A stretch of DNA of 64,000 bases from Byssothecium circinans (GCA_010015675.1 ML976981.1:469104-533103), one strand, 5' to 3'; numbered from the stretch's first letter, positions 45,696 through 58,132 are shown. Notes: generated by a model not told the origin, from the sequence alone. Numbers and translations: made by a program.

Positions 45696-47020
45696 ATGGC
45701 TGGATTACCCGCTCCCATCAAAAACCCTTCCCACGAGATCATCCTCAGTATCCCGGACCTCCAAGCCGCAGGATCAGCCAAGCTCCCTGAAAGTGCAAGA
45801 GGTAATCTAAATTTCTTATTATACACCAAATTCACCTTTTACCCCCACCAACTCCACGAATTGCCCACTAAACTGCAACCTTACACCGATAGACTTCTAC
45901 AATTCCGGTTCCACCGACCAACTCACCGTCCATGAAAACACCACCGCATACACCAAATACCGAGTCCGACCACGCGTCCTCCGCGACGTCTCCAAAGCCA
46001 ACACCAAAACCACTGTCTTTGGCCATAGCATCGATTTCCCGCTCTGTGTCTCGCCCACCGGACTCCAAGCCATGGCGCATCCGGATGGCGACTTAGCTAC
46101 AAGTCGCGCCTGCGCAAAACGAAATATTCACATGGGTGTGTCTTCCTTCGCGAACTACTCCATCGAAGAGATCGTCAAGGCCTCGAACCTCGAACAAAAA
46201 GGAACAGGCAGTAAGATAGCGCACTGCATGCAACTCTACACGATGAAAGACCGAGCCAGACAACAGCGCATCCTCCAAAGAGCCGAAAAAGCAGGCTGCA
46301 AGGCCATCTTCCTAACAGCCGATAGTCCAGTCCTAGGCGTGCGATACAACGAGCACCGCAACGACTTCCGTACCCCCGAAGGGTTTGCATTCCCCATGAT
46401 AGAATGGACTTCCGAGGAGATTCGCTCCTCGACTCATGACGAGGCTTTCACGTCTTTCAATGCCGATGATCATTCCTGGGCGAGGGAGGTTCCGTGGCTG
46501 AGAAGTGTGACGGGCATGGAGATTTGGATCAAGGGCGTTTTGACGGCTGAGGATGTGGTTCTCGCGAAAGAGTTTGGGTGCGAGGGCGTTGTTGTGAGTA
46601 ATCATGGTGGGAGGCAGTTGGATGGGACGCCTGCTACTATTGATGTGCTGGAGGAGTGTGTGAAAGCTGCTGGGGGGAAATTGAGAGTGCATATTGATGG
46701 TGGGATTAGGAGTGGGACAGATATTTTCAAGGCATTGGCATTGGGGGCTGAGTGCTGCTGGGTTGGTCGGCCGGTGATTTGGGGTTTGGCGGTAAGTTAA
46801 TTATGATGTTTCTTCATTGTGGGGAGAGAGGCGTTTGGGCGATGTGCTAATGTGTATGCTTGTGTAGTATGATGGCGAAGCAGGCGTGACGAAGGCCCTG
46901 GATATCCTATATGCGGAGTTCAAGAGGTGCATGCAGTTGACGGGATGCACTTCGGTGGCTGATATAAGTAGATCTTCTCTGGGCGTTTTTAGGGCCGATG
47001 GGCCTTTGGCTCGTCTTTGA
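45696..47020 (+). CDS. FMN-dependent 2-hydroxy-acid oxidase/dehydrogenase
   Basis: Exons 45696-45801, 45893-46791 and 46868-47020 join to 385 aa. The family landmarks are in order: DFYNSGSTDQLTVHEN (first junction), YRVRPRVLRDVS, FPLCVSPTGLQAMAHPDGD, MGVSSFANYSIEEI, QLYTMKDR, IFLTADSPVLGVRYNE, GMEIWIKGVLTAEDVVLA, catalytic His and Arg in SNHGGRQLDG, and FMN-phosphate binding in VHIDGGIRSGTDIFKALALGA with GRPVIWGLA. There is no cytochrome b2 haem domain, so it resembles glycolate/lactate oxidases rather than Cyb2. It would oxidise an L-2-hydroxy acid to the 2-keto acid, giving H2O2 or passing electrons on. The C-terminus does not end in a classical SKL peroxisomal signal (it ends ARL, a weak PTS1-like variant). 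Confidence 0.93.
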
Positions 47021-47275
47021 TCTTTGTATCTTGTGTACATATGTACCATATGCAAGCAAGAAGAAGTCCAATCACGTGTACTGTATGTACATGGTGGCCA
47101 GTGCCGTAGTTTTCACAAAACTGACAATATATCTACACTAAGCCTCGATAGCCTCAAACCACAATACACAGGTAGCTTTCTGTCTCTCTAACTAACTACG
47201 AATGTATTGACTTCAAAACGCTGTCACCGAAATCTAGCACAGGCATGAATGAAAAGCTTCCAGTGGTCCCATGCT

Positions 47276-47620
47276 TCAGTGCCTCCACTCCCATTTCGGA
47301 AGCTCCGCGTTCCTCTCATCTCTTAGAGCCACCACGTCCGAGGCAACCCCCAGGATATCTATCGCGACTTCTTTTCTCAGATCATCCCCCATCTTGTGAA
47401 GACCAAGGACGAAAATACAATACACAAGGTATTTTGGATTTTCGAAAATGGCGTCAATGTCGTCACGCACGGACTCAAGTTCTCTTGCACCAACTGCTTC
47501 CCAAAGTTGAGCATGCCATTCTTCCACTTTGGGCCTTGGCGGGATCCATCTTAAAATCGCGGCGTAGTATGTAGACAAGATGAAGAGGTAGGTGCGGTGA
47601 GATGCAAGAGTATGGGCCAA
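47276..47620 (-). CDS. Hypothetical small helical protein, 114 aa
   Basis: An intronless ORF with a compact, balanced composition: YLFILSTYYAAILRWIPPRP, then VEEWHAQLWEAVGARELESV, then a helical acidic C-terminal half ending PKWEWRH. No signal peptide is obvious and no domain is recognised. Upstream lies a GT-rich microsatellite; 250 bp beyond its stop is the FMN oxidase stop (convergent). It may be a genuine small gene or a fragment of a larger degenerate one; evidence is only composition and length. Confidence 0.4.
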   Translation of the reverse strand: MAHTLASHRTYLFILSTYYAAILRWIPPRPKVEEWHAQLWEAVGARELESVRDDIDAIFENPKYLVYCIFVLGLHKMGDDLRKEVAIDILGVASDVVALRDERNAELPKWEWRH

Positions 47621-48131
47621 AATCTGACAGAGAGAAATAATGTGTGAGTGTGAGTGAGGGTGAGAGTGTGCGAGAGGAATAGAAAGAGACAGATATTGTG
47701 TGTGTGCATCTGGAAAAGGGTCTCTATCGACTCTGTTGGTTTACGACTGTGTACCTGCAAAAAACCGGCACCAACTAAAACGTTCCTCACCTTGAAGGTC
47801 AAGTCGGCACACAGTACCCGGTAGTACTGTTACAATTTTGCATGTCGTCATACATATCATGTGGTGCTTACTTCACCTGCCAAATTAGACCTAGAAGATC
47901 ACGCCTCGAAGATTTAATTGGACAACGCCACGAACACGGTTTGGACCAAGAACTTTGTACCTGCAATTCCTTATCGGCTAGACTGTGCTCTACGGACATT
48001 GAATTAATGACGGCGGCACCAGTGACGGCACGCTCATTTCCTAGGTTCTCCGCACAAAACCATCCGGGTCCCCGGTCCAGCAGCATTTTGCTTCCATATC
48101 AAAACACGAAGTCACTTGACAACGCCTTGCA
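47621..48131. other. Intergenic with GT-rich microsatellite
   Basis: 511 bases upstream of the MFS gene. Bases 47636-47672 are an imperfect (GTGA/GTGT)n tract. No gene is supported. Confidence 0.5.
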
Positions 48132-49936
48132 ATGGCAACCCGCGCTAACAATGACCGGGGGCGCGCAGATACAAAGGATAACGAGGCCGTTCAGAAGTCG
48201 GATTCTGATGTACAAATTCCCATCTACAATGAGCTCGAAACCATTTCATCGCCCAACCTCTCCCTAGGCGCCATTCTTAGAGGCACGGCCGCAAACCCGC
48301 TCACCAAGTTTGAGAAAAAGGCTGCTCTCATTAATGCTGAGATTGACAAATTTGGACTTGGAAGGTACCAGATATGTATCTGGTTTCTATGCGGATTCGG
48401 CTATTTTCTTGACCTTGCATGGTCACAAGGCGTGGGCTTGATTTCGACTGCGGTGTATCAAGAGATGAATGTTGCGCCGGGGGATACTGGGGCGCTTTTT
48501 GCGTGCGCGAATGCGGGATTGGCCGTTGGTGCGTTGAGCTTTGGCTTGCTGGTTGATATCATTGGGAGGAAATGGGCGTTTAATCTCACGTGTTTGATCA
48601 CCTCGATCTTTGGGCTTCTTTTGGTAGGTCCTTAGTTTTGTCCCTTATTCTTTACTGACCGATAAATCGCAGGCCGCTCCCAAGTACAATTATGCCGCTA
48701 TCTGCGGTATCTATTTCCTTGCATCTCTTGGTCTAGGCGGAAACATACCAATCGATGCCACCATCGCGCTTGAGTTCCTCCCTCAGAGCCGGCGCTTCCT
48801 TGTCTCACTCCTGTCTATGTGGCAGCCTATCGGCGTTGTAGTCGCATCTGGAATCGCCTACGGTACCGCCGCGAAATGGCGATGCGACGTTGAGCTTCCT
48901 TCCTGCAAAGCCACTGGCCCCGGAGAAGCATGTTGCACCGTCTCCAGCAACATGGGTTGGCGCTACGAAGTCATCGTTCTGGGCGCCATGACCTTGACGG
49001 TCTTCTTCCTCCGGTACTTCGTCTTCCACTTTTACGAGTCGCCGAAGTTTCTATTGAGTAGAGGTCGAGAGGCCGCAGCTATTGAGGTTCTTCACAAGAT
49101 TGCGAAATTTAATAGAGCACCGCCGCCTGAGTTGACTCTAGAGATGTTTGCTGCAATCGATCAGATGGACAGCCCGTCTTTGGAGGGTACTGTGGCGCCT
49201 AATGGTACGCAGACACGTGCAGAGACAGCGACAAACGTTTGGAAAGGTTTCCTGAAAGAGTTTAAGCGCTTGAGGAGCATTTTTACTAACAATCTACAAT
49301 GCTTCATTTTCGTTTTGTTGGCAATTGCGTATATGGTAAGACATCTGATCCCACTATCAGACTTCAGAAAAACTGTCCACTAATACTTCACAGGGTGATT
49401 ACTGGTCCTTCAATCTCGCGGGTGCTTTCCTACCGATCATCCTACTCAAAAACAATGTCTCGAGCGGCCAAGGCACCGTGGCCGACACCTACCAGCAATA
49501 CGTCATCATCTACACTCCTGGCATTCTCGGCGCCGTCTTCGCGTTGATCTCGGTCCAAATGCCACTCGTCGGACGAAAATGGTCACTCGTCTTCTCCGCC
49601 ATCTGCCAGGGCCTCTCCATGGCCATGTACACGCAAGTGAAATCGACTGCAGGATACGTCGGTCTCAACGCACTCGAGTACATCATGCAGACATACTTCA
49701 ACGCTGTCCTGTATGCGTCAGCGCCCGAGCTCTTCGACACGAGCTACCGTGGCAGTGTCAGTGGGATGCTGTCTTGTGTTGGAAGGCTGGCTGGTATTGT
49801 GGCACCATTTGCCGGGGAAAGCTACCTCGCTAGTAATAGCTCGGGGATTCTGTGGCTTGGAGCGGGCGGTATCTGGCTTTCTGCTTTGGTCATGGTTTTC
49901 CTGCCGGTGGAGATGAGGAATCGGCAGATGTTCTAA
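48132..49936 (+). CDS. MFS transporter, organic-acid/sugar-type
   Basis: Exons 48132-48623, 48673-49335 and 49394-49936 join to 565 aa with about 12 membrane helices. A polar cytosolic N-terminus of about 75 residues precedes IDKFGLGRYQICIWFLCGFGYFLD, split here as FGLGRYQI and WFLCGFGYFLD, as in the SV2/niacin- or carboxylate-transporter-like group. Motif A-like residues between helices 2 and 3 read GLLVDIIGRKWAF; helix 4 region FLASLGLGGNIPIDATIALEF is typical of this group, and the second half repeats QMPLVGRKWSLVF. The cysteine-rich loop (CDVELPSCK, GEACCTV) between helices 5-6 is unusual for MFS proteins but known in this fungal group from memory. Substrate unknown; plasma membrane likely. 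Confidence 0.9.
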
Positions 49937-50863
49937 AGGGGGTCACAAGAAGGTCAGGGTTTAGAACGGTCTTCTGCGCCAAGATCATCGTTCTATATAC
50001 GATGATTTAGGTCGCGTACGCATATGTAGAATCTCACTAAGGCGCCCGTACGGGTCCATAGCACCTATGAACCTACGGATATGTGTGCGTATTAATGGAT
50101 ACACTACATGTGCATTCATATATACGCTTCCACTCTCTTGGATATGTTTCTATTGATGACTAAAATCCTTCACAACCTTGTATCTTGTGTCATAGTGCTG
50201 TAAAACCGCCGCATATACGCCCTCGGAAGGATCTCAGATACAGCTTCCGAATCAATTTGCATGTGCTAAGTCGAAGTCTCATAAATCTCCGTCGAAAACA
50301 TGTAACAATACTATACCTACACCTGGTGGAGATAATCCTTTCTTGTTCTTATGGCACAGGATTTGTTTAGCGCTTATTGTACACTGACAATTTTTGGTAG
50401 TTCTCTTGCTTCAAGATTCAAAATCAGCCTTAAATGAGGATACTACTCGTCCTACACAAGATGCTTTTTCCCACCAAGCTGCTCTCCTTCGGTTGAGTGG
50501 TGATGGACAATGTTGAGGTGTATTATAGTGACAGTAAGAAATGAAATAGCGAGAGTCAAAAGATGCATGGGAAATGTGATGAGATATATGACAGTTGTTA
50601 GCAGCCCAAAAAGACTGTTCATGTTTATAGGAGATCGGCCAGCTGGTGTATGGAATTTCATGTATTGTTACATAAGTTTGATGGTTACCATGCAGGGACG
50701 CGCAGAATCACCAACCAACCCTCACACGCCCATAACACACGAGCAACGTGCCTTGTCGCAGTCTCAACCACAACTGACCACGCGACAGAGGCGCTCCAAG
50801 GTATGCGCCTATCATACGCCAATCCAAGCCCGCATTGACTCCGACACGATCATGGACAAATGC
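49937..50863. other. Intergenic, AT-rich, between convergent genes
   Basis: 927 bases between the MFS stop and the stop of the 411-aa gene. AT-rich with many ATATA-like words and a small CGTACG palindrome near 50049. No gene is supported. Confidence 0.5.
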
Positions 50864-52156
50864 TTATCCGTCCTGTGCAGAAGGCTCCTTGACTCCCGGG
50901 CTGATGCTGCCATCCTGATACTCCACATCGCGCTCCGCCAGATTCGTGAACAAGTCATCCAACTGCTCCAAGCTAGTGTGGCTAGGATCCCGCAAGTCCA
51001 CCATCCACTCCTTGGCGTCAAGCTGGGAAAAGGGCTCCGGGTCAGCCTCCTTCCTGATCTTCCATCGCGAATCATACACATCCAACCTGACCGTATCCGG
51101 GACCTGCCTTACACCCTGCCAATTGAAGTTGTAGGCTTCAATACGCGGACCCAGCATGACAATGCCATAGCCTTTGCTGATCTTGGCCTCCTCGCTGAGA
51201 GAGTAACGCAGGATATCATGACGCGGGTTCGACACGAGGTGTTCGCCCTTCTGCAGATAGTCGGGAACCCACTTGGGGAAGGTGGCGAGATCATCCATCA
51301 TGATGGCGAGGTACGTGTGCGGGATCGTCTCCGAGACTACGCGCCCATCTTTGTCTTCGACATTCTGCTTGCGGACGACGCGGAAGCCTTTGATGAGTTG
51401 AGCCGGGATGTGGTGCTGCTTCTCGGTGATGTAACCCTTATAGTCCGGCACGTTGGTAGGTAGATGTCCCTTTGCATCGGGTAGAAACGGCTGCTCTGGA
51501 TCACTCAGCCCACCACCCTTCTGCTTCGGAAATGGCCTGTATCCTGCGGGTACCAGCCAGAAGTTCCAGCCGTTTCCTGCGAGCTTGCTCAAGTCGGCGG
51601 GCTCTACGCTAAAGCCTTGATCTTTCGGGAAGTAGTACGACAATCCGGCGAAAACGAGGGCTTCGGCACATTCCAGCTGCGTGGACACGGGGGCTTGTTC
51701 GTCAATTTTGGTCGTCAAAGTCAGGTACAGCCTCTCCAGCTCTGTTAGATCAACGGAAGAAATGGCAGAGGCCGATTCGTCTGCGTTCGCGTCGGCGGTT
51801 CCATCGTTGAAGCTTGCCGGGGTCGTCCCGAACTGTGCGTCACTCATCTAAAGGCAAGGATGCGATGTCAGCAAAGATCATTCATACGGGTGCGTGACAC
51901 ATACAGTCTCGGCAGTCGACAAGCCAGAAGAGCTCGCAGTGTCTCCAGGCTGGCTGTGACCGCTCATGGCCTCTTGCGTCATCTCCATATCGTGCTCTCG
52001 CGTAGTGGATGCCTCTGAGTCGTCGCTTCGCGCATCAATTGCATCTAAGTTGACTGTACCGGAGTTAGTTCCTGCCTTTTCAACAGTCCCCGCACTCAAA
52101 GCATCTTGATTAGTATCGTCGACATCCATGGCCTGGGGATCGGTATTCGCGTCCAT
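50864..52156 (-). CDS. Conserved-looking unknown protein, 411 aa
   Basis: Exons 52156-51905 and 51847-50864 join to 411 aa; exon 2 itself starts with ATG, so a 327-aa start is possible. The N-terminal 110 residues are acidic, Ser/Thr-rich and probably disordered. The C-terminal 300 residues look folded: LYLTLTTKIDEQAP, ALVFAGLSYYFPKDQGF, GNGWNFWLVPAGYRPFP, HTYLAIMMDDLATFPKWVPDY, ILRYSLSEEAKISKGYGIVMLGPRIEAY (split here by commas as ILRYSLSEEAK and YGIVMLGPRIEAY) and TVRLDVYDSRWKI. I do not recognise a domain. No signal peptide or membrane helix. The 317-aa ORF on the opposite strand is a shadow of this gene. Confidence 0.7.
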
Positions 52157-52390
52157 GGTGGATTAGAGACGGATATGGCGATGGAATCGGATCGAGCTCG
52201 AGCGAGTTTCAATGGGATGTAATGGGCCGGTATGTTGTGCGCAATTGCAGCTGGCGAATTCCAAATTTAGTGTTGGTGCGAAGAGGTATCTCCACGTCAA
52301 CGGCGGCAAGGGTCTTGACACTAAGGTCCGACAATTTCGACGGTGACGTCGGTTCGAGGAAACGCGTGACAGTCGTTTAAAATTTACAGT

Positions 52391-53221
52391 TCACGTCGGC
52401 CCAGCAAGATGGTCCTCATGGGTAGCTTGAGGGACCGCATTCTCAGCATCCGCGTTGCCCAATTTCTTCGCCTTTTCACGCGCCTTCTTTTTGACTTTCT
52501 TTTCACGATTCCGACGCGTCCTCTTCTCACGCTCAGCCTCTTCCTTGTCCTTTGCTAGACGGGACCTTTCCTTATTCTTCTGCTTCACGGTCTGCACCTT
52601 CTTCCTCAGTGCAATCCGGCTTTTCTTGCCTTTACGCCTCCGCCTAGGATCCGTCTCTTCGACCGTGACCAAGGCAGGGGGATGTCCAACTAGCACAGCC
52701 TTCTTCAACCCTGCCGCCGTAATTGTGTGCACCTTCCATGGTAGGGCACATCCTGGCCACGGTGTCTTCGCCATGTCCATAACTTCTTCTCCCGTCAACG
52801 CTGCTGCACTGTATTTGGTCTCCTTTTCGCTCGTCAATTCGTCCGCAAAATAACAGCTGCTCGGCTTCTTCAAGAATAAGCCCGGCTCAGCAGTCGTCGC
52901 ATCGGGAGAGGAGAGTCGGATCTTGTGGGATTGGTGAGTGTTTGCTGGCGCGGCGAACAATATTAGCTCCACTTCGTCTTCGCTCGCTATGATCTCCTCT
53001 TGTGCACTATCCATCGTAGTATCCACGTTTCTAAAGTCAAACTGTTCGTGGGTTCGTGAACGTATAAGCTCGGTAAAGGCGGGGTCGGGGGAGGAACGAG
53101 GAGACGTTTGAGGGGACAGAAGCTCATGGCGGCCAACACTGTGAAGGTGTAAGTTTTGATTTTGATTGTAATGATTCACTTCTGCTGATTCATACCTCTT
53201 GGCCCCAGCTATGGCGAACAT
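52391..53221 (-). CDS. DUF2011-family fungal protein
   Basis: A single-exon gene of 276 aa from Met at 53221; an in-frame Met 11 codons upstream is less likely because the family usually starts MFxxxxAKR, and this start gives MFAIAGAKRYE. The middle has acidic blocks and PGLFLKKPSSCYF, WPGCALPWKV and GHPPALVTVEE, and the C-terminal 80 residues are a very basic helix (RRRRKGKKSRIALRKKVQ, then RSRLAKDKEEAEREKRTRR, then a KKxKKKAREKAKK-like tail). This matches the DUF2011 fungal family as I remember it. The basic tail suggests nuclear or nucleolar location. Molecular function is unknown. Confidence 0.75.
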   Translation of the reverse strand: MFAIAGAKRYESAEVNHYNQNQNLHLHSVGRHELLSPQTSPRSSPDPAFTELIRSRTHEQFDFRNVDTTMDSAQEEIIASEDEVELILFAAPANTHQSHKIRLSSPDATTAEPGLFLKKPSSCYFADELTSEKETKYSAAALTGEEVMDMAKTPWPGCALPWKVHTITAAGLKKAVLVGHPPALVTVEETDPRRRRKGKKSRIALRKKVQTVKQKNKERSRLAKDKEEAEREKRTRRNREKKVKKKAREKAKKLGNADAENAVPQATHEDHLAGPT

Positions 53222-54384
53222 GGTGAACTCGATTCCTTGACGTTTAATGTGCAATCATGAATTTCTTGAAGCGTTGACGTCGAGCGTGGTGGATTTATGG
53301 ATCGAGGTTCCTTGCTAGCGTACGTTAGTCATCTTAAGTATGATGAGCTTATCGCGACCACAACCTCCCGCTTGTTCTACCACCTAGCTCTTTTGAATAT
53401 TTTTCCGTCTTGACGTCGTGCTTCTTTAATGAGGCAATGGGATTTCCCGAAACTCACCTTAATACACTCGAGCGATCAGAGTCATGCACACAATCAAGAA
53501 GACTATTCGTTAAACTTGCAAACATTGGCTGAATCCATTGTAATGGCCGATTTGATGTGTTTCGATTCCTTCCTCTTATCAACCCGCTTTCCTTAACTAA
53601 ATGCACACGCCTCATTTCTGAGACGATTTGAATGCGATTGCTGCTGACTTATGTGGTGCCAGTCTGTTGCAAAGGAACAGCACGGGCCTTTAGCTGAAGT
53701 CTGAATCTACATTTAAGACAGCGTCACTAGCAAGATAGATTTGAGTAAGTTGAGCGCAAATCAAGACTAGAGCCTTGCCCCAAGGATGAAACATGGACTT
53801 CGAAGAAGAAGGAGGATTATACTTGGAATATGGGAGAAGTTACCATGATGCGCATGTCATCCGCATCGTACGATTACGTATCGAAAAGTTTGCAACGTTT
53901 TCCACAATTTGGGCTGCTAAAGTGTTGCCAAAATCATGTCTTAGTACTGTAATGCTAAAGTAGAAACACACATGTAGCTATGACGCTAGGGGCTTACAAG
54001 GGTTGGAGGCTGTCTGATGTAGGGTGAAAACCGATGTAGCATGGATATATGTGCAAGGTAATATTTTTCGATAATTTTTCAGGCAGGTCATATGCAGTGG
54101 AAACCATTACCTAGGTAGCAGATGTTGGGCATCCAAGCTCAAGTAAGAGGAAAAGAGACAATGTATCTGCGGGAAGTTCTCCATTCTACCGAAAGCACGA
54201 TAAAATTTATTCTCAAGTTCAAAAGTTGAGTATCTGCGCGGAGGACCAGGCGCCCTTGAGGTGCAGGTGAGGCGCTCTGCACGTGATCGGATCTTGGCAT
54301 CTCAGGTGCCATCATTGAACATTTGCGCCTCGCGCAACCAGGTCCGCATCTCGACACACCCACACCAACCACAATCAATCCAAC
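53222..54384. other. Intergenic, AT-rich
   Basis: About 1.2 kb between divergent genes (DUF2011 and SNRNP27). AT-richer than its surroundings; short ORFs only. It should hold both promoters. No gene seen. Confidence 0.5.
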
Positions 54385-54963
54385 ATGGCGAACAACGGCA
54401 GAGGACGCTACGAAGACCGTGATCTCGACGTCAACGACCCGCGGGACGCAGGACGCGACCGCGGAAAACCGTCAGACGACAGGCGCAACCGTTCACGAAG
54501 CCCACGACGCGACCGGGGTGGAGGAGGCCAGCGCAATCGCTACCGCTCGCGCTCCCCCATGCGCCGCGACCGTGATGACAGAGGCGGCCACCGAGGCAGC
54601 CACCGTGATCGCGACCGCGACTCCCGCCATCCTCGCGATGCTCCTCGAGGACCACACGGTGCGCCTTCAGGCCCTCGCAAAGACTTTCGCTCCTCACGCA
54701 GCACTGCGCCTCCTGTCACAGAACCCAAAGATGAGCCCATGGAGGAGGACAAGCCGAAGAGGGAGAGGCCTGAGGGCATGGACGACGAGACGTGGGATAT
54801 GTACAAAGTCATGGGATTTGGGAGGTTCAAGAGCACGAAGAATACGAAGGTGCCGGGAAACGAGCTGAACTTTGGTGTCAGGAAGGATAAGAAGATGGAG
54901 GCTAGGCAGTACATGAATCGCCAGGGTGGATTCAACAGGCCGCTGTCACCGGGTAGAGGATGA
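54385..54963 (+). CDS. SNRNP27: U4/U6.U5 tri-snRNP 27K protein
   Basis: A single exon of 192 aa. The N-terminal two-thirds is an RS/RD-rich, Gly/Arg-rich low-complexity region (RNRSRSPRRDR, YRSRSPMRRDRDD), a spliceosomal-type tail. The C-terminal 60 residues match the SNRNP27 signature domain: MYKVMGFGRFKSTKNTKV, then GNELNF and ARQYMNRQGGFNRPLSPGR. The human protein is a tri-snRNP component affecting 5' splice-site choice in the pre-mRNA spliceosome. The gene itself has no intron, unlike most of its neighbours. Confidence 0.93.
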   Translation: MANNGRGRYEDRDLDVNDPRDAGRDRGKPSDDRRNRSRSPRRDRGGGGQRNRYRSRSPMRRDRDDRGGHRGSHRDRDRDSRHPRDAPRGPHGAPSGPRKDFRSSRSTAPPVTEPKDEPMEEDKPKRERPEGMDDETWDMYKVMGFGRFKSTKNTKVPGNELNFGVRKDKKMEARQYMNRQGGFNRPLSPGRG

Positions 54964-55538
54964 GGGAGACACGATCTTTACGAGACTGGCATTAACTGAC
55001 GATAGAAGCTCGTCAGCCTGGCTCCATGGGAACAACCAAACACGAGACCATGCGGCGAGAGACGCCTACGAGGAGGAGTAGAGCTGGTATCGGTATCGCT
55101 AGGGACATCTGGACGGCCGAAGGGCAAGTTCTGCCTGAAGCCTCTGCAAGTCTACTTGTGCGTCCACTCGCTTTGACTACGGTATGTCTCTCTTTCTTTC
55201 TCTTCAACATGTTCATATCCAAGCGTTGGCATTTCTGAGGGTTAACGTTCGACTTCAGAGGGAGATTGCATATCCCTTCGTACAAGGTGGAGGCTGTACT
55301 CCTCGATGCATGTGTGGAATAATCAGCGGCTCTAATGCGACCAAAGTCGTAGAAAGCACATCAATAAATGGAAATGTCTATATGTTCATCTTCCAAACTA
55401 CCCTTCGCAAGTTTTGCTACCTCAAACGTGATGTCGTCCCAAATGCGGCTAGCACCCCCGCTCTTTGCCGCGCAATGTGTCCAAAACCCCCAGCTTCGGC
55501 TACGCAAGCTCCAACTCTGACGGGCCAGATACTACATC
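54964..55538. other. Intergenic, SNRNP27 3' side and glucosidase promoter
   Basis: 575 bases, with short ORFs in three frames but no family features. Should contain the glucosidase I promoter. Confidence 0.5.
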
Positions 55539-58132
55539 ATGGCGCGAAACTCTAGACGAGGCAATGGCCTTTTGAAGGGCGCATTCCTCGCTCTCATTGC
55601 TCAACCGTCAATTGTGAGCGCGCAGGTCGCTGAGATCGAGAAGGCGAGCAACGAGAGCTTGCTATGGGGACCGTACCGGCCGAATCTGTATTTCGGTGTT
55701 AGGCCCAGGATACCCAAGAGCTTGATGGGTGGGCTTCTGTGGACGCGGGTGGAAGATCATACTGTGCAGAATAGTAAGTGCTCGACCTTCTAATAAATCC
55801 ATTGCCTTTAGTGACGAGCGTTGGGATGCAATTGCATCTATCAGCCACTGCAACTTTTGAAGGCTGACTAACAAACGATTACAGCCTTTCGACATACTTG
55901 CGAGCAACATGAGCTCGATGGCTATGGCTGGGACGAGTACGATGTACGAAGCGGCGGCCGGCAGACGATCCACGACCCTGCGAACCACATCGACATCACG
56001 ACCGAGTTCATCAAGTTTCCCGGTGGTCAGCATGGCGGTAGCTGGGGGGCTAGGATCAAGGGAACTCCACGCGAGGATGCTTCGCCTGACCTCAAGACTA
56101 CAGTTGTATGGTACCACACACTAGAAGGACTTGGCGTTTTAGAGTCCCAAGGTGACGCTGAAGAGACGGGTGCTGAAGGCGATGTCGTGTTGAGGGGACG
56201 GACTGTCGAGCTGGGTGAATTCGAGATCAAGATCACGGAAGGCAAGGGCGATCACCCGCAGACTGGACATCCGAGCTACCAGGAGAAGCCGCTCGATCGC
56301 ACGATCGTACACAGTGGGCAGGTTCCAGATGAGGCGTTATGGCAGGCGAAGGCGGTGCTGTTTTCGCAGCTGAAGAGCGAGATTGACCAGTTGATGCAGA
56401 AGTATGGCGAAGAGAACCCGCCGCCACCTGCGCAGGCCTACACAATCAAACACCAGCCTGGACGGGGGAATGTACACCTCATTCAGAAGGTCTTTGAAGG
56501 CGCTTTTGAATTCGATATCTTGTTTTCGTCTGCCTCTGCGCCGACGCCCATCAGTTCAGCGGATCTTACGCAGCAGATCAAGTCGGTTACGTCAAGCTTC
56601 TCCACACGCTTCACTGAGATTTTCAAACCGCAGCCTCCGTTCTTAAAGGAGCGATATGAGGAGTTCTCCAAATCGCTTTTCTCAAACTTGATTGGGGGTA
56701 TTGGCTACTTCTACGGCGACTCACGGGTTGACCGCTCTTACGACCCAGCGTATGAAGAGGATAACGAAGGCTTCTGGGAAGATGCTGCCGAAGCGCGAAG
56801 TAACAACGCTGCGCAGTTGGAGGGGCCTTCTGAGCTCTTCACCAGCATCCCGTCTCGCCCATTCTTCCCACGCGGATTCTTGTGGGATGAGGGCTTCCAT
56901 CTGTTGCCCGTTATCGACTGGGATGCTGACCTCACTCTCGACATCATCAAGAGCTGGTTTAACCTCATGGATGAAGATGGCTGGATTGGCCGCGAGCAGA
57001 TCTTGGGAGCCGAAGCTCGCAGCAAAGTACCGCAAGAGTTCCAGGTTCAGTACCCGCACTACGCGAACCCGCCCACGCTTTTCATGGTTATCACCTCCTT
57101 CCTTGATAAGCTCGATGCTGTCAAGACTGATACAAGCAACCAGAGAGTCCTTGCAGAGAAGTCGTATTTCATGCAGCTCGCCAACAGGGAGGCGGCGTTG
57201 CAGTACTTGAAGACGCTGTATCCGTTGCTCAAGAGGCACTACTTCTGGTTCCGCAAGACGCAAGCTGGGGATATTAAAAGCTACGATCGTGAGGCTTTCT
57301 CGACTAAAGAAGGTTATCGTTGGAGGGGACGCACGCCGCAACACATCCTCACCTCTGGCTTAGATGACTACCCACGCGCTCAGCCACCGCACCCGGGAGA
57401 GCTGCATCTCGACCTCATCAGCTGGGTCGGTATGATGACGAAATCTATCCGCCGTATTGCAGTCTACCTCGATGAGAAAGACGATGCTGCCGAGTTCGCC
57501 AAGTACGAAGAAGCCATCGTCAAGAACATTGACGACTTGCATTGGAGTGAGCCGCAGAAGGCGTACTGCGATGCCACAATCGATGACTATGAGGAGAACA
57601 AGCATGTCTGCCACAAAGGATACATCACCCTCTTTCCATTCTTGACTGGGCTTGTCGACAAAGACAGCAAAAAGCTCGGCCCCATTCTTGATCTCATTGC
57701 CGATGAGGAGGAACTCTGGAGCGAATATGGGTTGCGCAGCCTCAGCAAGAGCAGTGAATACTATCACACGGAAGAAGATTACTGGCGTGGTCCGATTTGG
57801 ATAAACATGAATTATCTTGCTGTTCAGCAGCTTCTTGTAAGCGTTCTCTCATTCCACCTTTCCTGGACAATCGCTAACCTGTGCCACAGAGTGTCGCCCA
57901 ACAAAAAGGGCCCCATCAAGCTAAAGCTAAAAGACTCTACACTGCTCTGCGCAAAAACCTCGTCAATACCGTGTATAATTCTTGGAAAGAAACGGGCTTT
58001 GCTTGGGAACAATATAATCCTGAAACTGGGAAGGGGCAGCGTACACAGCATTTTACAGGGTGGACAAGCTTAGTCGTCAAGATTATGAGTATGCCTGATT
58101 TGGAGGGCGCAGGCATTAGGGATGAGCTATGA
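55539..58132 (+). CDS. CWH41: Mannosyl-oligosaccharide glucosidase (glucosidase I, GH63)
   Basis: Exons 55539-55773, 55885-57836 and 57890-58132 join to 809 aa, near the usual 800-840. A single hydrophobic segment near residues 11-28 anchors the protein or acts as signal. N-terminal domain: SLLWGPYRPNLYFGVRPR and LGVLESQG. Catalytic (alpha/alpha) domain: FFPRGFLWDEGFHLLPV, DEDGWIGREQILG, WRGRTPQHILTSGLDDYPR and SEYYHTEEDYWRGPIWINMNY (given here in parts: SEYYHTEEDYWRGPIW), which carry the acidic catalytic residues of GH63. Exon 3 supplies LRKNLVNTVYNSWKETGF and WEQYNPETGKGQRTQHFTGW. It removes the outermost alpha-1,2-glucose from Glc3Man9GlcNAc2 in the ER, the first step of N-glycan trimming. 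Also called GLS1/GCS1. Confidence 0.95.

Noticed and set aside
50510..51463. 317-aa plus-strand ORF
   Set aside because: It is fully antisense to the better-supported two-exon 411-aa gene and has no family motif.
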